From the NCBI RefSeq assembly GCF_037113525.1, contig NZ_CP146963.1, forward strand, positions 2,232,001-2,296,000: a stretch of 64,000 nt of DNA, written 5' to 3'. The notes under the pieces were generated by a model that saw only the letters and a program-made list of their open reading frames with translations, ran no database searches and was not told where the DNA came from. This document shows, piece after piece, positions 34,034 through 42,940 of the stretch. Origin of the DNA: Butyrivibrio fibrisolvens (GTDB taxonomy: Bacteria; Bacillota; Clostridia; Lachnospirales; Lachnospiraceae). The first letter of the stretch is position 1. Every line of letters starts with the position of its first letter. The translations under genes and the position numbers were made by a program.

Positions 34034-35932
34034 ATGACAGATAATGTTGATAGCAGAGTACCTGTGACTATCGATGAGTTAAGGGATTACTGTAATAAAA
34101 GTGGGATTAGCCTTTACCAGCTTAATTTTTATTTGGGTTCGGATCATATCGGATCTAATGCACATGGTATTTATAAGGATTATTGGACCGGAGATTTCAT
34201 TGCATATAAAAATCTAGAAGATGGATCAAAAGAGGTCCTTTATCAGGGAACTGATGAGGCTGAAGGCGTTAAAAAGCTTTATGATTGCCTTCTGAACGTC
34301 CTTCAAAATGCAGAAGAGCAGAATGCTTCCAAAAGATTTGGAGCAGAAGATAAAGTATATACTGAACAAGAGAAGCTAAGATCTCTAATTGAAAGCATCA
34401 ACAGTAAGGAAGAGAATCAGGCTTCATTTGGAGAAGATATCTACGGTGAAGCTGGCTCAAATTCATTCGGGTATGAATCATACGATGAAGCTGGTTCGGA
34501 ATCAGTTGAAGATGAATCATACGACGAAACTGATTCGAATTCATATGAAGATGGTTCATACAGCGAAGAAGAGAACTCAGATGCATTTGGAGATAGTTCA
34601 TATGGCGAAGAAGAGAACGTAGATGCATTTAGAAATAGTTTATGCGGCGATACTAACAAAGAACCATTTGAAAATACATACAGAAGCAATCAAGACTCAG
34701 ATCGATATGTTGAGAGTATTTATAGAACCGATAGAAGAACAAGTTTATTCGGAGATAGCTCATTAGGTCAAAATAATAGCCGTAAGAGTAGATCTGTAGT
34801 AGATAACAACAAATCTGAAGGCTCCTGGATGGATATTAAGACACCGCTTATGAAGGCGGCGCCTAATGAGGATGCAGAAGAAAGTGGTAAAGAGAAAGAT
34901 GTATTCGAGGATGCGTATAGCATTGAAGACGTCAAAGATCTTAAAACCGGTGTTGTATACTTCTTCAGTAAGCTCACCTATTATTTGAGCAGGCTTTGTT
35001 ACTATTTAAGCGGAATTATTTTTGCTTTAAGTAGAGTATTAATTGGTGTCAGCCACACCCTTGGAAAAAGAGTCCTTGAACTGGACAAGAGCTACGTAAA
35101 TGAAAAAGTTACAGAAGAAAATGTCGAAAAGATAAACAAAGCTGTTGAGACAGGCTTTTTTGACGAGAGTGGGTATGATGACAAGGCTCAGCTGTTATGG
35201 GATAAAACAAAGTTCTATACAAGCAGACTTTTCTTCCATATAAGCAAACTCTCATTACAATTTAGTCGTTACTGCTATCAGACATCAGATAATGTATATG
35301 ATGTTGAAGCAGAAGAAAAAGTGTCTGATAGGGATAATACAGTTAAGGCAGAAGATGTAATTGCTGGTAGAGAGCGCGACAATAGAGCTGATGTTTATAA
35401 AGATGCTAACAGAAAGACTGTTGTTAATGAATATGCTGACAGCAAGGCTGCTGATTACAAAGAGGTTGCCAGCAAGACTTCAGTTAACGAATATGCTCAA
35501 AACCAGACTATAGCCACAAAAAATGATTACACTAAGGGTATTGTCAGGGAAAGGTCAGAAGACAACACTTACTATGCAGAACCTCAGAGGAATCTCGATA
35601 GCCTGATAAAAGGAATTGATCCTGATGTAGAAATTCTTAAACCAGAAAGCAGCTCATATGATCTTTCAGAGATTGCAGAAGAATATAATGATGACGATGA
35701 TGACAGTCTGGATTCGTTAGTAAGTCCATTAGATGAGGATGACTCTGATTATTCTGACTATAACGATGACTACGAAAATGAATGGACAAATGAGTATATT
35801 ATGAAGTTCTTTTTCGGACTTATAGCTTTAATAATATTTTTAATTTATCTTATGGCATCTACCAATTCTTCCGGTTTTAATGAATATGGTCGAAGCATCA
35901 GTAATTCCTTTAGTCATATTTGGAATTGGTAA
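34034..35932 (+). CDS. low-complexity protein with two helical modules and a C-terminal membrane anchor
   Basis: The 632 residues have no family I recognise. Residues 1-100 look folded (VPVTIDELRDYCNKSGISLY, GIYKDYWTGDFIAY). Residues about 130-230 are imperfect repeats of Gly-Asp-Ser-Tyr/Glu type (SYDEAGS, SYDETDS, SYGEEEN). Two similar aromatic helical stretches follow (about 312-342 YFFSKLTYYLSRLCYYLSG; about 393-418 FYTSRLFFHISKLSLQFSRY). A second charged low-complexity part precedes one transmembrane helix (about 598-615). The orientation suggests a tail-anchored or C-terminally anchored protein exposed to the cytoplasm. The start has a rather distant GGGAGG. Confidence 0.6.
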   Translation: MTDNVDSRVPVTIDELRDYCNKSGISLYQLNFYLGSDHIGSNAHGIYKDYWTGDFIAYKNLEDGSKEVLYQGTDEAEGVKKLYDCLLNVLQNAEEQNASKRFGAEDKVYTEQEKLRSLIESINSKEENQASFGEDIYGEAGSNSFGYESYDEAGSESVEDESYDETDSNSYEDGSYSEEENSDAFGDSSYGEEENVDAFRNSLCGDTNKEPFENTYRSNQDSDRYVESIYRTDRRTSLFGDSSLGQNNSRKSRSVVDNNKSEGSWMDIKTPLMKAAPNEDAEESGKEKDVFEDAYSIEDVKDLKTGVVYFFSKLTYYLSRLCYYLSGIIFALSRVLIGVSHTLGKRVLELDKSYVNEKVTEENVEKINKAVETGFFDESGYDDKAQLLWDKTKFYTSRLFFHISKLSLQFSRYCYQTSDNVYDVEAEEKVSDRDNTVKAEDVIAGRERDNRADVYKDANRKTVVNEYADSKAADYKEVASKTSVNEYAQNQTIATKNDYTKGIVRERSEDNTYYAEPQRNLDSLIKGIDPDVEILKPESSSYDLSEIAEEYNDDDDDSLDSLVSPLDEDDSDYSDYNDDYENEWTNEYIMKFFFGLIALIIFLIYLMASTNSSGFNEYGRSISNSFSHIWNW

Positions 35933-36077
35933 TAGTTGTTGAATATCAGTTGAACGTAAAATGCCAAAAGCATTATAATAAAGCCCCAAAATGCCGATAT
36001 AGAATTAGTGGATATAAACATTCTTCAATGCTAACATAGGTATGATTTTGAAAGTGTTTTATTGTCACCCCCACGAT

Positions 36078-36140
36078 TAGTGCCGCGGGCTCTTCTAATC
36101 TGAACCATTAGGTATTCTCTTTTGCCCGCGATATGAAGTT
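36078..36140 (+). repeat. possible third copy of the composite leader repeat
   Basis: CCGCGGGC (36083) and GCCCGCG (36124) pair around GAACCATTAG, followed by CGATATGAAGTT. The AACCATTAG and CGCGATATGAAGTT parts match copies 1 and 2, but the hairpins and the GAGGT ribosome site are not conserved. Confidence 0.35.
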
Positions 36141-36183
36141 AATGAATCTTCTTTTAAGTTATGATAGGTTAAAAGGAGCTCTG

Positions 36184-37644
36184 ATGGATAAAAAAGATGT
36201 AGCAAGCAGCATAGATAATGGTATAGGCCAGTTTACAGCTGAAGCTAGTGATATTGTTGATGAGTATACGCCTTTATTTGACGTAGATGCTTATCCCAAG
36301 TCGCAGCGTGAACTAATAATTGAATGTAATAGAAGAATTGATGAAGCAAATAGTAAATGCCGGATCGCCAGATACAGAGAGGATATGTTTGCTAGAGGGT
36401 TAAAGGCAGGTATGTACTTCTGTACTTTCGACCGAGAAGAGAACCTTATCAGTTTTGAATTCAATGATGAGACCAGACAGATGCTGGGCTATGACGGACT
36501 AGACGATCTTCCTAATGAATTTGACAGCTGGGTCAAGACTCTTGTTCCGGAAGAAAGGGATGGTATAGTTAAGCTGTTTTGGGATTCGATCAAGTGCCAT
36601 CGTGATCTGCCGGATATCACTCATGCTACATATCGTATGCAGAAGAAAGACGGCAGTATCATATGGGTCACAGGAGCAGGAAGATTTATAAGACGCATAG
36701 ATGACGGCTCACTGGAGATCTACATGGGGTGTTACCGCGATATTACAGCTCAGAGAGATCTGAAGGAGTATCTTAAGATAGTTGAGGCTATAGGTAAGGT
36801 CTTTAATTTCTCTATGTTCATAGATGTTAGAGATATGAGCTACCGCATGATAAGTACCAATGAATATGTTGAGATGGCAGATAAAGATCCTGATGCTTTA
36901 GTATTTCTAAAAAATAATGTTAAAGCGACTGTTGCAGAAAGCTTCCATCAAAGCTTATATAACTGGCTTGATAGAGACAAGATCATTGCAGCTATCGAGG
37001 AACATGGATCGACAAGCATGGAATTCTACAGTGAAGAAGCAAACCGCTGGTTCAATGGTGTCTTCATGGTGGGTGACAGAAATGAAGACGGTAGCCTTGC
37101 GCATATAGTCTACGGCTGTATGGATACTACGGATACTAAATTGCAGAGCCTGGCTCAGCAGAAAAAGATATCTGAGTTTGAGGCAGAAATCTATGTCGAT
37201 TCTCTCTCTAAGATCCGAAACAGAAGGTTCCTTGATGATAAGCTTAAATTCGAGCCTTGCAAGGCGGTAGTTATGGCAGATATCGATCTGTTCAAGAATG
37301 TCAATGATACAGCCGGTCACCAGGGCGGAGATGAAGCTATACAAAAAGTGGCCAAACTTCTCGAACACTCTGTCAGAAAAGATGATGTTGTCATACGCTA
37401 CGGCGGTGATGAGTTCATGATAGTTTTTTTCGATATAACAAGAGCAAATCTTAAAAGCAAACTTGTATACCTTAAGTCGGCACTTAAAGAGATCAAGATT
37501 GATAACAGCCCAGAAGTACGTATAACCATGAGCTTCGGCGCAGCCTACGGGACAGAACTTGTCAATAATCTTATCGGAGTTGCTGATAAGGCACTGTACG
37601 AGTCCAAAAAGACGCGTGATACATACACTGTGATCGCAAACTGA
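36184..37644 (+). CDS. PAS-GGDEF diguanylate cyclase
   Basis: The start at 36184 follows AAAAGGAG, giving 486 residues; an in-frame ATG at 36133 lies in repeat-like sequence. A PAS domain at about 75-200 (FEFNDETRQMLGYDGLDDLP, TYRMQKKDGSIIWVTG) is followed by a second PAS-like region (about 205-325) and a GGDEF domain (about 350-486) with DIDLFKNVND and an intact RYGGDEFMIV. RKDD five residues before GGDEF is an inhibitory I-site, so feedback by c-di-GMP is likely. No transmembrane segment: a soluble c-di-GMP synthase with sensory input. Confidence 0.92.
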   Translation: MDKKDVASSIDNGIGQFTAEASDIVDEYTPLFDVDAYPKSQRELIIECNRRIDEANSKCRIARYREDMFARGLKAGMYFCTFDREENLISFEFNDETRQMLGYDGLDDLPNEFDSWVKTLVPEERDGIVKLFWDSIKCHRDLPDITHATYRMQKKDGSIIWVTGAGRFIRRIDDGSLEIYMGCYRDITAQRDLKEYLKIVEAIGKVFNFSMFIDVRDMSYRMISTNEYVEMADKDPDALVFLKNNVKATVAESFHQSLYNWLDRDKIIAAIEEHGSTSMEFYSEEANRWFNGVFMVGDRNEDGSLAHIVYGCMDTTDTKLQSLAQQKKISEFEAEIYVDSLSKIRNRRFLDDKLKFEPCKAVVMADIDLFKNVNDTAGHQGGDEAIQKVAKLLEHSVRKDDVVIRYGGDEFMIVFFDITRANLKSKLVYLKSALKEIKIDNSPEVRITMSFGAAYGTELVNNLIGVADKALYESKKTRDTYTVIAN

Positions 37645-37702
37645 TCAGATGGTTATAAAGGTATCTAAAACGTCAGACTAAAATATCAACTTATATAAAT
37701 AC

Positions 37703-37754
37703 GCCGGTTACTTGCAACTATGCTGCATGGATAGTTGCAAGTAGCTGGCATTTT
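37703..37754 (+). terminator. Rho-independent terminator, long stem
   Basis: A 19-bp stem (37703-37721 with 37731-37749, G-U pairs included) around GCTGCATGG, then ATTTTAG. It may serve the GGDEF gene and the converging membrane gene. Confidence 0.7.
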
Positions 37755-37778
37755 AGTGTGAGGCTTCACTGGAGTGTA

Positions 37779-38102
37779 TTAAGCACGCGCAATCTTACTT
37801 TCATGATAGATGCCAGCAAAAAGCTCGACGGTACACTGTAATCCGAACATGATCAAAACCATGGTGTGAATATTGTTAAGAGTAAATGTCGGTTCTCCCT
37901 TGATGAAAAATGTTAATAATTCCCAACACACAAAAACAAACCATAAAGTTTTGGCAGAGTCGGCTCTTGCTTTGGTCACAACAGTCTTAAACTCTTCTTT
38001 ATTGTTCTTGTGCTTTATAGCGCCAAATGCCTCCCAAAGAGCCATAGAAATCAGCGCAACTCCAGTTAAAATAAGTAATACTACAACATAGATGTTATTC
38101 AT
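37779..38102 (-). CDS. small membrane protein
   Basis: Start at 38102 behind GGAGGACGAA (minus strand), giving 107 residues. One helix at about 4-26 (VVVLLILTGVALISMALWEA) and one or two in the second half (LWFVFVCWELLTFF, MVLIMFGLQCTVELFAGIYH). I recognise no family. It lies downstream of the split kinase on the same strand, separated by 190 bp, and may or may not be part of that system. Confidence 0.6.
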   Translation of the reverse strand: MNNIYVVVLLILTGVALISMALWEAFGAIKHKNNKEEFKTVVTKARADSAKTLWFVFVCWELLTFFIKGEPTFTLNNIHTMVLIMFGLQCTVELFAGIYHESKIARA

Positions 38103-38294
38103 TTCGTCCTCCTTTTTGTTTAGGTATCTTGTTGATAAGTAAAGTCTACCAGCAAGCATGGAGGATCGACATTTTAGTCCTGAAATACTAATTCGGAGTC
38201 TTATTCGCGGAGAGGTTTGCGTTTAGGATGAATAAAGCGCGGAAATATTAAAAACATAACACGGTCAAGAGATAGTGTTGCCAGGATTTAAATC

Positions 38295-39215
38295 TTACGC
38301 TGTCATCTTTTCAATCACAAGTGTCTGGGAAAAGTAGTTGTCATTTATTTCTGTCATCTTGCTTACATTTTCATAGCTTTCAAGTATCTTACGTACGTTG
38401 TCAAGACCAATACCTCTGCCTTCACCTTTAGTACTGATGCCTTTTTTCTCAATTTCAGAAAGGAATATACCTTTATTTACAAAAGAATTGGCTACAATGA
38501 TAGCTACAGAGCTTTGGTCAAGAACTACATTGAACTTGATCTCTTTACTTTCAGTTTCAAGAGCGGCTTCTACAGCATTATCTATATATATTCCAAGAAT
38601 TCTTGTAAGATCCAGAACACTCATAGATATCTCAGGGATATCGTCCATAATATCGACGAAAAGGTTAATTCCAAGGTTCATGGCGTTTATGAACTTGGCA
38701 GAGAGCATACCTTTGATCGCAGGTTCTTTTATCTTAGAAAGCTTGTGAAGGTAGTATTTGCCCTGATTGAGCTTTTCGCTTGTTGGAAGGACTGTGCTTT
38801 TAAAATATGCGTTAAGGCCGTCCATATCATTATTGTCGATAAAGCTTGATAATGTCAGGAGTACATTTACATAATCGTGTTTGAAGGAACGAAGCTCGTC
38901 GTACATGTTCTCTACCTGAGAGGTGTATTCTAAAAGGTTTCTTTTGCTTTCTTCTTCGCGCTTTGTTTTTTGAGTTGAATAAATATTAAAGGTAATAAAG
39001 TGGAATATTAAAACGATCAAAGCTGCCTGAGCTAAATAAAAAACAAAATAAATAATCGGAGTTATTGTTTCATCGCCTAATGATTTGGCATGAAAAACCA
39101 TAAACCAATAAAATAAACCTACAATAGTTATTATCACGGTCATAGCAATTGTTATGTTTTTTGAAGGTATGTATTCAATTGCTTTAGTATACTTTAAATA
39201 TAAACGATTAACCAA
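38295..39215 (-). CDS. AgrC-like sensor histidine kinase, C-terminal part (GHKL ATPase)
   Basis: About 306 residues: two transmembrane helices (about 22-40, 48-75), then the dimerisation/phosphoacceptor helix with FKHDYVN (His about 113) and a GHKL ATPase with N-box GIYIDNAVEAA (about 217) and G-box GEGRGIGLDNVRKIL (about 273). The TTG start has no ribosome site. The frame stays open upstream to about 39326 and reads into the last helices of the N-terminal half at 39317-39604. Joining both with a -1 shift gives a standard AgrC-type kinase of about 430 residues. So this is one gene split by a frameshift; a sequencing error is possible. Confidence 0.8.
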   Translation of the reverse strand: MVNRLYLKYTKAIEYIPSKNITIAMTVIITIVGLFYWFMVFHAKSLGDETITPIIYFVFYLAQAALIVLIFHFITFNIYSTQKTKREEESKRNLLEYTSQVENMYDELRSFKHDYVNVLLTLSSFIDNNDMDGLNAYFKSTVLPTSEKLNQGKYYLHKLSKIKEPAIKGMLSAKFINAMNLGINLFVDIMDDIPEISMSVLDLTRILGIYIDNAVEAALETESKEIKFNVVLDQSSVAIIVANSFVNKGIFLSEIEKKGISTKGEGRGIGLDNVRKILESYENVSKMTEINDNYFSQTLVIEKMTA

Positions 39216-39316
39216 ATAGGATAGTACTACAATCAGTACTGTGATTAAGAAAAGTCTTACGAAATATAGTACATTATCTGCGTGAGCGTCTACTTTTATA
39301 AAATAAAATATAATCG

Positions 39317-39604
39317 CTATGCGTAATTCGCAACAACACCTATCATATAGGCTCCCGGAACCAGGATAAATGAGTTTATATCTTTGTTAAAACAAAAATA
39401 TGTTATAAGAAATAATATTGGCCATAAAATCATTACACTTGAGAATGTGTTGTCTCTTATATAAATACATATATATGCCAAACTCATCATAATAAAGCTT
39501 AAGATTCTCTTTTGAAGGCTTACATGCTTTGTCCACATGATATTAGCAGAGACAGGCAACCAAAAGCTGGTAGAAATAGCATCTAATAAAATCGTAATAT
39601 CCAT
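39317..39604 (-). pseudogene. N-terminal half of the frameshifted AgrC-like kinase
   Basis: The 95 residues contain three hydrophobic helices of an AgrC-type sensor domain and end GVVANYA at a TAG. RBS AAGGAAG sits 10 bases before the ATG at 39604. One base earlier, the other frame continues IAIIFYFIKVDAHADN and runs without stop into the kinase at 38295-39215. There is no homopolymer at the junction, so an ordinary deletion or assembly error is more likely than programmed slippage. Confidence 0.75.
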
Positions 39605-39789
39605 ATAATAAATCTTCCTTTATATGAAATTTGTACATAAAAATACATTTTGTAGTTCGCGTCAATAAAGTAGTACAATGCATTAATTTACTATATTTTC
39701 AAGGATTTGGAAATATATTTTGACTTAATAAATATGTGCAGGTAGTATATTTAAGGAACTTTTGTTTTTTGATGGATGGTAAAAAATTC

Positions 39790-40521
39790 ATGTTAAATAT
39801 TTATATTTGTGAAGATGATAAGACCCAGCGAGGTTTGATGACAGAATATGTGAATCAAGTCATCATGATAGAAGATTACGATCTTAAACTGATGCTTTCT
39901 ACAGATGATCCATACAAGGTTTTATCGACAATAGATGATAATCCAAATGTTGGACTATACTTTTTGGATATAGAACTTGCGTCAGATATGAACGGACTGA
40001 CTCTTGCCCAGCAGATCAGGAAGAAGGATCCTCGCGGATTCATTGTCTTTGTAACAACTCATTCTGAGATGTGCTACATGACCTTTACTTATAAGGTTGA
40101 GGCTCTTGATTTTATATTAAAAGATGATCAGGATAACCTCCACATGCGCATTCATCAGTGCATAAATAATGCATATTCCAGATACTCAGCAGTTAATAAT
40201 CATGCAAATCAGATATATGCTGTGAAGATTGGAGATAAGGAATATTGCATACCTGTTGAGGAGATCCTTTACATAGAGACTTCATCAAGCCCTCACAAAG
40301 TTATCATGCATACCCCCGCAAGAATACTTGAATTTAATGGGAAGATAAAAGAAATCAAAGATGAACTTGGATCTAACTTCATAATCTGTCACAGATCCAC
40401 CGTGATCAACAAAAAACATTTACGGGAAGTAGACCTTAAAAACCGCACGGTTACACTGAGTAATGGTGAAGTGTGTGTCGTCTCCACAAGATATATACAT
40501 TCCCTTACCAAATGCTCATAA
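39790..40521 (+). CDS. LytTR-family response regulator (AgrA-like)
   Basis: Start at 39790 (MLNIYICEDDKTQRG), giving 243 residues; upstream in-frame starts at 39736 and 39772 extend into the promoter region. The receiver domain has acidic pocket CEDD (about 7-8) and phospho-acceptor Asp in LYFLDIEL (about 59). The LytTR DNA-binding domain starts at about 145 (EEILYIETSS, FIICHRSTVINKKHLREVDL). It is divergent from the AgrC-like kinase with 185 bp between, the usual layout of a quorum-sensing-type pair, but I see no AgrB peptidase or AgrD peptide gene. Confidence 0.88.
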   Translation: MLNIYICEDDKTQRGLMTEYVNQVIMIEDYDLKLMLSTDDPYKVLSTIDDNPNVGLYFLDIELASDMNGLTLAQQIRKKDPRGFIVFVTTHSEMCYMTFTYKVEALDFILKDDQDNLHMRIHQCINNAYSRYSAVNNHANQIYAVKIGDKEYCIPVEEILYIETSSSPHKVIMHTPARILEFNGKIKEIKDELGSNFIICHRSTVINKKHLREVDLKNRTVTLSNGEVCVVSTRYIHSLTKCS

Positions 40522-40593
40522 ATAGGCCCAACACCGAAGGTGTTCTCAATTGGCCTATTTACATGACTTTTGGAACGAAGTGACAAAAGTCAT
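40520..40593 (+). terminator. tandem hairpins behind the response regulator
   Basis: AAATAGGCC/GGCCTATTT encloses AACACC-GAA-GGTGTT and overlaps the stop codon. A second hairpin is ATGACTTTTG/CAAAAGTCAT. Without a strong T run, this is a weak terminator or 3'-end stabiliser. Confidence 0.5.
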
Positions 40594-40777
40594 AGGAAAA
40601 TGGACATATTAGAAAATAAGTGAAAAAAGACGTAAAATTCGTGAAAAAGAGCCACAAATTTAGTGCGTTAATGTTATAATACCAAAAAGGCTCTTTCCGG
40701 GGATTTTCTAAAATTACAATTCTAAACGATAAAAAGAAATATACAATAGATATATATCTAAGGAGAGGATTTTATTG

Positions 40778-41578
40778 ATGAAAAAATTCGGAATAGGGAT
40801 AGTAATTATTATTTGTATACTAAGTATAGCGGGGTGCGGGAATATGTTTCATTTTATCAAAAACGGTAAAACAAGAGGTATCAGCATTACATTTGAAGAT
40901 TTTGGAGAAATGATCGATTTTGAAACTGGACTAGGTGACTTCTCCAAGATCGATGTAGATCTCTCAATCGGTGATCTTAGCATAGTTGCAGGCGATGGAT
41001 ATAGCCTTAAATACAGATATCCTGAAAAGCTTCAGCCTGAATACGAAGTTAAAGACGGAACATTGGTCGTAAAGACAAAGACAGAGAATAAGATATCTGT
41101 ATCAGATGATATATCTGAGAAAACATATTTAACTATCACAGTTCCCACAGGTACTGAGTTTAAAGATGTAAAGCTTGATGATTCCATGGGAGACATAACA
41201 GTCAGAGGCGTAAACAGTGCTAAACTTGTAATCGAGGATAGCATGGGAGATGTAAGTGTAAGCGAAGCAAGCTTTGGAACTATCAGCATCGATGACAGCA
41301 TGGGTGATATCAAAGTAACAGATGTTAAAGCTGATGAACTTAAAGGCGCTGCATCGATGGGCGATTTCGAAATAGAAACATCTGATATAGCTAAAGTAAA
41401 ATGGGACAGCTCCATGGGCAAGATTACGCTTAAGGGAACCTTCGTAAATCTTGAGCTTGAAGATTCTATGGGTGATATCAAAGTTGATAGCGAGAGTGCA
41501 TGGACTGGTAAGCTCGAGACATCTATGGGCGATATTGTTGTGAATGGTGCAAAGAAGGGCGATAGCTATTCACAATAA
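40778..41578 (+). CDS. DUF4097-like beta-solenoid lipoprotein
   Basis: Start at 40778 behind AAGGAGAGG, giving 266 residues. A signal with lipobox ILSIAGCGN (Cys about 19) is followed by about 80 residues of beta structure. Then come seven SMGDI/SMGDV/SMGKI-type repeats spaced about 18-20 residues apart (from DDSMGDITVRG at about 136 to TSMGDIVVNG at about 248). This is the pattern of DUF4097/adhesin-like beta-solenoids that occur with envelope-stress systems. It is probably exposed on the outer membrane face. Ligand unknown. Confidence 0.8.
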   Translation: MKKFGIGIVIIICILSIAGCGNMFHFIKNGKTRGISITFEDFGEMIDFETGLGDFSKIDVDLSIGDLSIVAGDGYSLKYRYPEKLQPEYEVKDGTLVVKTKTENKISVSDDISEKTYLTITVPTGTEFKDVKLDDSMGDITVRGVNSAKLVIEDSMGDVSVSEASFGTISIDDSMGDIKVTDVKADELKGAASMGDFEIETSDIAKVKWDSSMGKITLKGTFVNLELEDSMGDIKVDSESAWTGKLETSMGDIVVNGAKKGDSYSQ

Positions 41579-41590
41579 ATAGTTGTTAAT

Positions 41591-41655
41591 GGTAGATTCC
41601 ACTTATATAATCCTCGTACGGATAACGCTCGAGGATTATATAAGTGGAATCTACC
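41591..41655. repeat. perfect 26-bp inverted repeat between convergent genes
   Basis: Bases 41591-41616 and 41630-41655 are exact reverse complements with a 13-base loop. The element begins GGTAGATTCCACTTATATAA. There is no T run on either side, so it is not a typical terminator, but it lies between convergent stops (41578 and 41715) and could end transcription in both directions. Confidence 0.9.
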
Positions 41656-41714
41656 AAATTTACTCTATTAACTTCCTAAAACGTATTGTAGCGTTAGTTA
41701 AAAAGTATTTCGTC

Positions 41715-42557
41715 TTAGTCTGATATGAAAAGAACGCCAAGCGTTCCTGGACCGCAATGAGAAGATACGACGCTTCCTGCGCGTGTTTCAAGGATTTCGT
41801 CAAAGTGATTGAGGCTTAAAAGGTATTCTCTTACTTGTTCTACGATTTCTTTATCACATCCTGAATGTGTGATAAATACGCGGTCTTTTCTGGCGTTCTT
41901 AAGATCTGATTCCATATCCTTTACATAATCCATAACGTACTTATGGCTATTGCCGCGATATTTCTTTTCAGGGTGCATAGCGCCGCCTGATACGGCAATC
42001 CTTGGATGGAGCTTAAGGGCTGTTCCGAAAAGTGCTGCAAGACCAGAGCAGCGTCCACCTCTGTGGAGATAAACAAGAGTATCTATTACAAAACTTGCGC
42101 GGACCTTATCTTTAAGGCTTTCAATCTCATCTGCGATTTCTGAAGCTGTCTTTCCTTCTTTTGCAAGCTCTGCAGCTCTTATTACCAGAAGGCCGATACC
42201 AGTAGAAAGATTAGCAGAATCTATGATATGAACTCTGTCCTCGATTTCTAAAGATTCAGCAGCGAGACGTACATTATTAAAACATGCGGACATAGAAGAT
42301 GAGATAGTGAAGACGATATATTCATCTGTACTGTCAGGATTAAAGATCTTTGCTACGTCCTCTATACTTGGAGCTGCAGTCTTAGGTGTATCGTTATGTT
42401 CATCAGACCATTTATACAAAGCTTCTGGTGTAATATTGACGCCATCTAGAAATTCAACATCACCAAGTCTTACAAATAAGGGAATTATACCAATTTCATA
42501 CCTGTCTAATAATTCTTTTGACAGATCACAAGTGCTGTCTGAAAAAATCTTAACCAT
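41715..42557 (-). CDS. DegV family fatty-acid-binding protein
   Basis: The 280 residues begin VKIFSDSTCDLSKELL, the DegV signature, with TAAPSIEDV (about 59), VFTISSSMSACFNN (about 78) and LVYLHRGGRCSGLAAL (about 165) that line the fatty-acid pocket. RBS GGGAGG. Related DegV/FakB proteins present fatty acids to a FakA kinase; no FakA gene is adjacent. Confidence 0.92.
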   Translation of the reverse strand: MVKIFSDSTCDLSKELLDRYEIGIIPLFVRLGDVEFLDGVNITPEALYKWSDEHNDTPKTAAPSIEDVAKIFNPDSTDEYIVFTISSSMSACFNNVRLAAESLEIEDRVHIIDSANLSTGIGLLVIRAAELAKEGKTASEIADEIESLKDKVRASFVIDTLVYLHRGGRCSGLAALFGTALKLHPRIAVSGGAMHPEKKYRGNSHKYVMDYVKDMESDLKNARKDRVFITHSGCDKEIVEQVREYLLSLNHFDEILETRAGSVVSSHCGPGTLGVLFISD

Positions 42558-42723
42558 TATGCGCCTCCCATGAATAATCTTACATACTATAATAGCACTT
42601 TGTAGCCAGAAACGCTTTGTTATCTAATGATTTATCTGTGTGACATTTGTGTGATATATGTCTTGATATTATTACCTTGTTGAAACGGTTAATCCATTCA
42701 CAACAAATAATAATAGAGAGGAA

Positions 42724-42882
42724 ATGAAAATGACTGCAATGTTCATGGGAATGAAGATTTTAATGGCAAGAGAATCAAAGAGACTTGAAGGTGCAAATAT
42801 GATTGGAGCAAATAATTACGGTCTCCGCAAGTCAAATATAGATAGACCTATTGTTAAGGAATGTAAGAAAAACGAAAATTAA
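42724..42882 (+). CDS. putative 52-residue small protein
   Basis: An ATG at 42724 follows AGAGAGGAA, opens a 53-codon frame (start MKMTAMFMGMKILMARESKR) and is followed within 25 bases by a terminator. It has a Met-rich hydrophobic start and a basic, Lys-rich C-terminus (VKECKKNEN). The good ribosome site and a dedicated terminator support a real small gene. Function unknown; it could be a peptide or a membrane-active small protein. Confidence 0.5.
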   Translation: MKMTAMFMGMKILMARESKRLEGANMIGANNYGLRKSNIDRPIVKECKKNEN

Positions 42883-42903
42883 AGAATTTTTAGAAGATAA
42901 TAT

Positions 42904-42940
42904 AAGGGTGATGTCACAAAAAGGCATCACCCTTGTCTTT
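42904..42940. terminator. bidirectional terminator
   Basis: AAGGGTGATG and CATCACCCTT form a 10-bp stem with an 11-base loop, followed by GTCTTT. It separates the small ORF from the convergent Uma2 gene. Confidence 0.75.

Noticed and set aside
36133..36183. Start of the GGDEF protein at 36133
   Set aside because: That ATG lies in repeat-like sequence without ribosome site; AAAAGGAG precedes the ATG at 36184.
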